Below are positions 7,235-10,080 of a stretch of DNA of 10,080 nucleotides, one piece after another. Below the pieces are notes generated by a model that saw only the letters and a list, made by a program, of their open reading frames with translations, searched no databases and was not told the origin of the DNA. Position numbers and translations under genes: made by a program. This stretch comes from Bacteroidales bacterium UBA5621 (lineage in GTDB: Bacteria; Bacteroidota; Bacteroidia; Bacteroidales; VadinHA17): contig DIKJ01000146.1 in assembly GCA_002424525.1 (NCBI GenBank), forward strand, positions 51,998-62,077, read 5' to 3'. Numbering within the stretch: the stretch's first letter is position 1; each line of letters begins with the position of its first letter.

Positions 7235-7271
7235 GGGTCAAAGAAAGGCACTTCGTGCCTCTCTTTGACCC
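7235..7271. repeat. Long inverted repeat (potential extruded hairpin)
   Basis: GGGTCAAAGA (7235-7244) pairs with TCTTTGACCC (7262-7271) and, after one A-C mismatch, AGGCAC (7246-7251) pairs with GTGCCT (7255-7260), leaving a TTC loop. That is 16 paired bases with a single mismatch. Neither strand has a T run directly after the stem (on the minus strand the seven T start about ten bases later), so it is not a standard terminator. It resembles the hairpins nicked by Rep_trans proteins, but the nick site is not identifiable by eye. Confidence 0.7.
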
Positions 7272-7368
7272 TTTGTATCATATTAAGTCAAAAAGACAAT
7301 ACTACAACGGTTGGATTTTGTAATCTAATTATATGTAAATGCTGAAGGTACTAATTGCGAAAATGCTT

Positions 7369-7809
7369 TCAGTTTGGTTTCACTATCGTCAAATCATAGA
7401 CTTGTAGATTGTCTCCCGTACCTCTTTGAAAAATTATCTTTTCCCCAGATTGAATCAAGGTATAATCTCCATTCAACAGGCAATCATATTTAACACCTGT
7501 AAGTTCTCCACATTGGCAATCAGGAACGGCAGGTAAAACTGTCGCATTAAAAGAAATTGTGCCATTCTTTATTTTGTATGAGCCTTTTGTCACACATGGG
7601 TACTTCTGATTATATACTCCGCCTGATGGAACTTCCGAATAGTTGTTTCCATCGATAACAAGTGCTGTAAAGGTACGTTGCCCTTGAGTGCTAAACGAAC
7701 CAGAATAATATCCATCAGTTGAAAAAGCATCCTGTTTTTCACAACTAAAAATGAAAGACAGACTGGTTAATGCAACTAAAAAAAACAAAACTTTTACAAT
7801 TTTTTGCAT
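7369..7809 (-). CDS. Small predicted lipoprotein, lipocalin-like build, cargo of the element
   Basis: Unrecognised 146-residue protein. It begins with a lysine-containing n-region, a hydrophobic stretch (VLFFLVALTSLSFIF, 7-21) and a lipobox FIFSC with the lipidated cysteine at 23, followed by EKQD. Export and anchoring in the outer membrane are therefore likely; surface exposure is possible but the acidic export signal is weak. The mature part is rich in short beta-like strands (GYYSGSFSTQGQ, GSYKIKNGTISFNA, LNGDYTLIQSGEKIIFQR), a pattern like small lipocalin-like lipoproteins of Bacteroidota. Four further cysteines (72, 98, 100, 110), with a CQC pair, could form disulphides. It has its own promoter (7852-7882) and is flanked by two copies of an imperfect direct repeat. 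No role in integration or replication is apparent. Confidence 0.75.
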   Translation of the reverse strand: MQKIVKVLFFLVALTSLSFIFSCEKQDAFSTDGYYSGSFSTQGQRTFTALVIDGNNYSEVPSGGVYNQKYPCVTKGSYKIKNGTISFNATVLPAVPDCQCGELTGVKYDCLLNGDYTLIQSGEKIIFQRGTGDNLQVYDLTIVKPN

Positions 7810-7851
7810 GCTATGCGAATATTATATTATTAACCAATGCAATAACAATTT

Positions 7852-7882
7852 CAAAGATATAACATTATAAAGATAAAGTCAA
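7852..7882 (-). promoter_or_regulatory. Promoter of the lipoprotein gene
   Basis: On the minus strand TTG (7882-7880) and TATCTTTG (7859-7852) are 20 bp apart and match the Bacteroidota -33/-7 pattern. The start codon follows 42 bp later. The second copy of the direct repeat (7885-7909) abuts the upstream side of the -33 box, a good place for an operator. Confidence 0.65.
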
Positions 7883-7884
7883 GA

Positions 7885-7909
7885 TATTGGCACATATAAA
7901 GATTGAAAC
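7885..7909. repeat. Imperfect direct repeat, copy 2, next to the lipoprotein promoter
   Basis: Begins TATTGGCACATATAAAG and ends TTGAAAC, in the same orientation as 7192-7214. It lies between the HTH gene stop (7917) and the -33 box of the lipoprotein promoter. Confidence 0.6.
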
Positions 7910-7916
7910 CTTCCCA

Positions 7917-8393
7917 TCATGTTTGGTTTTCATTTTTAATATATTCATTTAAATCTATATGTTTAATTCTCATCTGCCCGTTAATCCGAATTGTCTTTAT
8001 CTTTCCTTCATTGATAATTTTATAAATAGTGGGACGGCTAAAAGACAACATCTCAGCAACTTCATTGATGGAGTAGTATTTGTAGTTCAGCAGATATTTT
8101 ACAACACTTTCCTCAACGTCATAGATTTTCCTTGTATCCACCACAGCGGATTCACCAATTACTTCCGTATCAGTATATCGAATTTCAGTTTCATCGTAGA
8201 CAATTCCTTTTTTGTAAAGGAACTCACGCAACTCCAACGCACTTTCAAAAGTTAAATCCAACGGAACAAATTTATATATGGGATATGTGATAGTTATTTT
8301 AAAGAAGTCAAGGTACTGAAATGCTCTTGGCGGATATTTAAACCTTATTCTCATTCCGTGCTTTGGATGAAGTTTCTCGTCAAATGTAACCAT
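7917..8393 (-). CDS. HTH_17 / excisionase-type DNA-binding protein with unknown N-terminal domain
   Basis: A 158-residue protein. Residues 106-152 (YYSINEVAEMLSFSRPTIYK, then IINEGKIKTIRINGQMRIKHIDLNEYI) are a typical winged-helix excisionase / MerR-like DNA-binding domain: the helix-turn-helix is EVAEMLSFSRPTIYKII and the wing is IRINGQMRI. Such domains are found in recombination directionality factors and small regulators. The first 100 residues are longer than in usual excisionases and I recognise no domain there; they are rich in aromatic and acidic residues. The gene starts 11 bp after the integrase stop and is very likely cotranscribed with it, which supports a role in excision or in control of the element. 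The ATG at 8393 is the first in the frame near that stop. A purely regulatory role is equally possible. Confidence 0.8.
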   Translation of the reverse strand: MVTFDEKLHPKHGMRIRFKYPPRAFQYLDFFKITITYPIYKFVPLDLTFESALELREFLYKKGIVYDETEIRYTDTEVIGESAVVDTRKIYDVEESVVKYLLNYKYYSINEVAEMLSFSRPTIYKIINEGKIKTIRINGQMRIKHIDLNEYIKNENQT

Positions 8394-8404
8394 GACCAGT
8401 TGTT

Positions 8405-9682
8405 TTAGTTTTCTTTAACTGCAAAATTCTTGTTCCAAATATCCATTGCGTTCACACGTGCCTTGTCTGTAATAGCAATATATTTCTTGAATGACCGAAA
8501 ATCTACGTGACCCGTCATAGACATTATGACCTCTGGACGTACACCATTTATAAGGTTCTGTGTAATGAAAAAACGTCTACCGTGATGGCTGCTCATGATT
8601 TCATGCTTTTTTAACGACTCTTGAACCTCTTTGTTTCCACGATAACTGATTTTCATTATCGGTTGTGATATGCCGACATGTTCACAAAGTTCCTTGATGT
8701 AGTCGTTATACTTCTGGTTGCTGATGGTAATCGCTGAGGTATCATAGTTACATTCCGTAAGAATCTCTCTTGCATTATAATTCAATGGTATTTGAAGTTT
8801 CTGCCGTGTTTTGGTGCTGTTCATGAATATAGTATCGTTCCGCACATGGCTTTTACGGATTTTGATTGCATCACTGTATCGTAATCCCGTACTGCATTGC
8901 AGCACGAACATTTTTCTTACATTTTCAAGTCTCTCGTTATCCAACCTGTTTAAGAGCATTCTGTATTCGTCTTCTTCCAGTGTAATAAGAGCAGGAACAG
9001 GTTTTGTTTTAATGGTGTACTTTTTATATGCCAAGTTGACTGGCAAACCCTTGTCGTGCTGACCGTTGAGGAAGACCCGAAGTGTTTGCAGGTTCTTTAA
9101 TATGGTGCTGTCGGCTAAATGTTTCGTTATGACCTCATCACTGTCCTTGGATTTCATTTCAATTTTAACCTGAGAAAGGTATATCTCAAATTTTTCAAAG
9201 AAGATGTTATCTATCTCGCTGAGTATAATGGTATCCTTCCGATACTTCTCAAACGCTAAAAGATGCGTTCTGAGCGTCTTAAAATCCTTCATACCATTTC
9301 TGGTTAAGGTTCTGTCTTTAAGTTTCAGAAACTCATCGTAAATATCGAAAAAACCGAGTGTAACCGGGGAAGTCTTTTCAGCGTACCTTTGTTTTATTTC
9401 AGATAACTGGAATCTTCCTTTCTGTGATAGTTCGGCAATTATATCGGTTACCAGTTCTTTCTGTGCATTCAGCATCTGGTTTACCTTGTAATAATCCTTT
9501 GCTTTGGTGCGGATAACTGACTGGCTCTTTGGTGACCAACTATCAGCATTGACCTTGATAAGCGTTGGAATCCTGATTGTTTTCTTCTTCTCACCTAATC
9601 TGGATACACTAACCTCAACATACACGGTGCAATCACCTGCTTTGTTTGCCTTGGTTGCTTCAATCATTAATCTTGTGTTCAT
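8405..9682 (-). CDS. Tyrosine recombinase / integrase
   Basis: Cuts and rejoins DNA at the att sites to integrate and excise the element. The 425-residue protein has an arm-type DNA-binding region (about 1-100), a SAM-like core-binding domain (about 110-215) and a catalytic domain (about 230-415). All catalytic residues can be placed: R268 in STGLRYSDAI, K291 in NSTKTRQKL, H366 and R369 in SSHHGRRFFIT, H392 in MTGHVDF and the nucleophile Y401 in FKKYI. Length and domain order agree with Bacteroidota integrases of mobilizable and conjugative elements. The gene lies beside the right att core and reads inward. Arm-type repeats occupy the bases directly before its ATG (9683-9699), so the integrase could repress its own expression. 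It appears intact and probably active. Confidence 0.95.
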   Translation of the reverse strand: MNTRLMIEATKANKAGDCTVYVEVSVSRLGEKKKTIRIPTLIKVNADSWSPKSQSVIRTKAKDYYKVNQMLNAQKELVTDIIAELSQKGRFQLSEIKQRYAEKTSPVTLGFFDIYDEFLKLKDRTLTRNGMKDFKTLRTHLLAFEKYRKDTIILSEIDNIFFEKFEIYLSQVKIEMKSKDSDEVITKHLADSTILKNLQTLRVFLNGQHDKGLPVNLAYKKYTIKTKPVPALITLEEDEYRMLLNRLDNERLENVRKMFVLQCSTGLRYSDAIKIRKSHVRNDTIFMNSTKTRQKLQIPLNYNAREILTECNYDTSAITISNQKYNDYIKELCEHVGISQPIMKISYRGNKEVQESLKKHEIMSSHHGRRFFITQNLINGVRPEVIMSMTGHVDFRSFKKYIAITDKARVNAMDIWNKNFAVKEN

Positions 9683-9699
9683 TTTCTAACTATATTCTA
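9683..9699 (+). repeat. Putative integrase arm-type site, right copy
   Basis: TTTCTAACTATATTCTA, identical to 5564-5580, 97 bp inside the right core and touching the integrase start codon. It contains two TTCTAAC units 11 bp apart (9684-9690 and 9695-9701), about one helical turn, which suits side-by-side binding. Confidence 0.65.
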
Positions 9700-9795
9700 A
9701 CTTAACTAATGTAAATATACGTAAAATATAAATAACTTGTTTTAATTAAGATTGATTTTTAAGCAGATAGCCACGTTCAGACAGGTAGGTTAGAT

Positions 9796-9810
9796 TCCCA
9801 TCTTCCACCC
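9796..9810 (+). repeat. attR core
   Basis: TCCCATCTTCCACCC, identical to the tRNA-His 3' end. To its left (9785-9795) a T-arm-like sequence with three changes relative to the tRNA is what the element's own attachment site would contribute. To its right the sequence CAGACAG-like chromosome (AGACAG from 9811) lacks the CCA. Confidence 0.9.
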
Positions 9811-9818
9811 AGACAGAA

Positions 9819-9853
9819 AAAGCCTTCCCGCATTGCGGAGGGCTTTGTTTTTT
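9819..9853 (+). terminator. Original chromosomal terminator of tRNA-His, displaced by the insertion
   Basis: AAAGCC (9819-9824) pairs with GGCTTT (9841-9846); the stem continues inward through a GC-rich part with one bulge to a small loop, and GTTTTTT follows (9847-9853). It stands 9 bp after the right att core, exactly where a terminator would lie after an uninterrupted tRNA gene. Confidence 0.8.
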
Positions 9854-10021
9854 CATAGCGTTGAAAGCTTGCTTTCATCGTCCCCCCCGGGGATCGCCAT
9901 CGAAGCCCCGCCTTGAGGGATAAACTCCGCGGAGATGGCAATCCCAAAATACCGGAACAACCTCATATTCTTACCCCCCTTCCCGTAAGTGGAATTCTTT
10001 AAATACCAGCTAATCAGTAAG
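9854..10021. other. Intergenic stretch with inverted repeats, possible dispersed repeat
   Basis: Contains a perfect hairpin TGAAAGC-TT-GCTTTCA (9862-9877) and a longer imperfect inverted pair, GGATCGCCATC (9891-9901) with GATGGCAATCC (9934-9944), 10 of 11 bases pairing. Composition is GC-rich with a run of seven C (9882-9888), unlike the element. No gene is visible. Copies elsewhere in the genome would mark it as a repeat family. Confidence 0.45.
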
Positions 10022-10080
10022 TCACACTAAGGCCTTCTTCTCATATTTGCGGTAGCGCAGATTGGCCGTCACTGAAACGG
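10022..10080 (-). CDS. Possible C-terminal end of a minus-strand gene, cut by the window edge
   Basis: From the window edge a minus-strand frame reads VSVTANLRYRKYEKKALV and stops with TGA at 10022-10024. The alternating basic and hydrophobic pattern is protein-like, but eighteen residues are too few to name a family. A plus-strand or non-coding explanation is possible. Confidence 0.3.
   Translation of the reverse strand, partial: VSVTANLRYRKYEKKALV

Larger units (their letters stand above)
6926..7368. other. Gene-free, structure-rich stretch; candidate origin (replication or transfer)
   Basis: No convincing gene lies in these 443 bp. From left to right it holds an inverted pair AACCCC (6924-6929) / GGGGTT (6946-6951) at the start of rep, an AT-rich palindrome TTTATAA-TTTT-TTATAAA (6987-7004) that would melt easily, a G-rich plus strand at 7125-7170, alternative small hairpins (TACCT 7176-7180 with AGGTA 7186-7190; GTACC 7175-7179 with GGTAC 7196-7200), one copy of a direct repeat (7192-7214), and the long inverted repeat at 7235-7271. 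A position directly upstream of an initiator gene is usual for rolling-circle origins. A promoter for rep with the TAnnTTTG pattern was not found. Confidence 0.5.
5474..9810. mobile_element. Small tRNA-His-integrated element, about 4.3 kb, integrase plus Rep_trans initiator
   Basis: The boundaries are the 15-bp direct repeat TCCCATCTTCCACCC at the tRNA 3' end and at 9796-9810. Inside, all four genes run on the minus strand: tyrosine recombinase beside the right end, HTH protein, lipoprotein, and a Rep_trans initiator beside the tRNA. The interior is clearly more AT-rich than the chromosome on the left. Arm-type direct repeats lie near both ends, and a gene-free origin-like stretch lies at 6926-7368. 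No structural phage, coupling-protein or secretion genes are present. It is best regarded as a minimal integrative replicon, possibly mobilised in trans by a helper; alternatives are a satellite of a small phage or an integrated plasmid. Confidence 0.88.

Noticed and set aside
7235-7271. Inverted repeat as a standard terminator of the lipoprotein gene
   Set aside because: The T run on the minus strand starts about ten bases after the stem and the repeat is about 100 bp from the stop codon; weak fit, so it is listed as a structural repeat instead, though partial termination is not excluded.
7063-7281. Minus-strand frame of 72 codons in the origin-like stretch
   Set aside because: It runs through the long inverted repeat and has a proline- and phenylalanine-rich low-complexity translation with no start signals; the inverted repeat explains the region better.
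9775-9810. Remnant of a second, partly deleted tRNA gene (GTTCAG and GGTTAGA before the att core look like D-arm pieces)
   Set aside because: GGTTAGA aligns better as a diverged T arm in the expected place (23 of 26 matches to 5463-5488), so an element-derived half of the att site explains it; the GTTCAG match is only six bases.
5474-9810. Filamentous or other prophage
   Set aside because: The initiator type and size would suit a small single-stranded DNA phage, but no Zot-like, coat, capsid or packaging gene is present.

Overview
The window looks like a chromosomal segment of a Bacteroidota bacterium, probably Bacteroidales. The reasons are promoter motifs of the TAnnTTTG / TTTG type ahead of several genes, the near absence of Shine-Dalgarno sequences, a type B ribosomal protein L31, and a tyrosine integrase of the kind common in this phylum. 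No 16S or other species marker is present, so a finer assignment is not supported.

Left part (1-5253), all on the minus strand: the N-terminal 684 codons of the ATP-dependent protease Lon (cut by the window edge before its catalytic serine); rpmE2 (L31 type B) with a clear promoter and an intrinsic terminator; a double-GNAT-like acyltransferase of unknown substrate whose leader carries a 7-bp tandem repeat; and a Wzx-like polysaccharide flippase. These are ordinary core or envelope genes with a visibly higher GC content than the region that follows.

Middle and right (5413-9810): a plus-strand tRNA-His(GTG) gene is the integration site of a compact AT-rich element of about 4.3 kb. A 15-bp perfect direct repeat, inside a 26-bp imperfect one, links the 3' end of the tRNA (5474-5488) to a copy at 9796-9810. 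Next to the right-hand copy lies a tyrosine recombinase reading inward, followed 11 bp later by a HTH (excisionase-like) protein. Further in are a small lipoprotein gene with its own promoter and a Rep_trans-type replication initiator / relaxase-like protein. A 17-bp direct repeat, TTTCTAACTATATTCTA, sits about 75-100 bp inside each end and looks like integrase arm-type sites. A 440-bp gene-free stretch (6926-7368) holds a long near-perfect inverted repeat, small hairpins and an AT-rich palindrome, and is the best candidate for a replication or transfer origin.

The four element genes are all on the minus strand. The inferred working model is that the integrase (with the HTH protein as directionality factor or regulator) excises the circle, Rep nicks the origin to replicate it and perhaps prepare it for mobilisation by a helper element, and the lipoprotein is cargo. 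No capsid, Zot, coupling-protein or secretion genes are seen, so the element is best described as a minimal integrative (possibly mobilizable) replicon rather than a phage.

Right of the element (9811-10080) the chromosome resumes with what looks like the tRNA's original terminator, a GC-rich repeat-like stretch with inverted repeats, and possibly the last codons of a minus-strand gene at the window edge.
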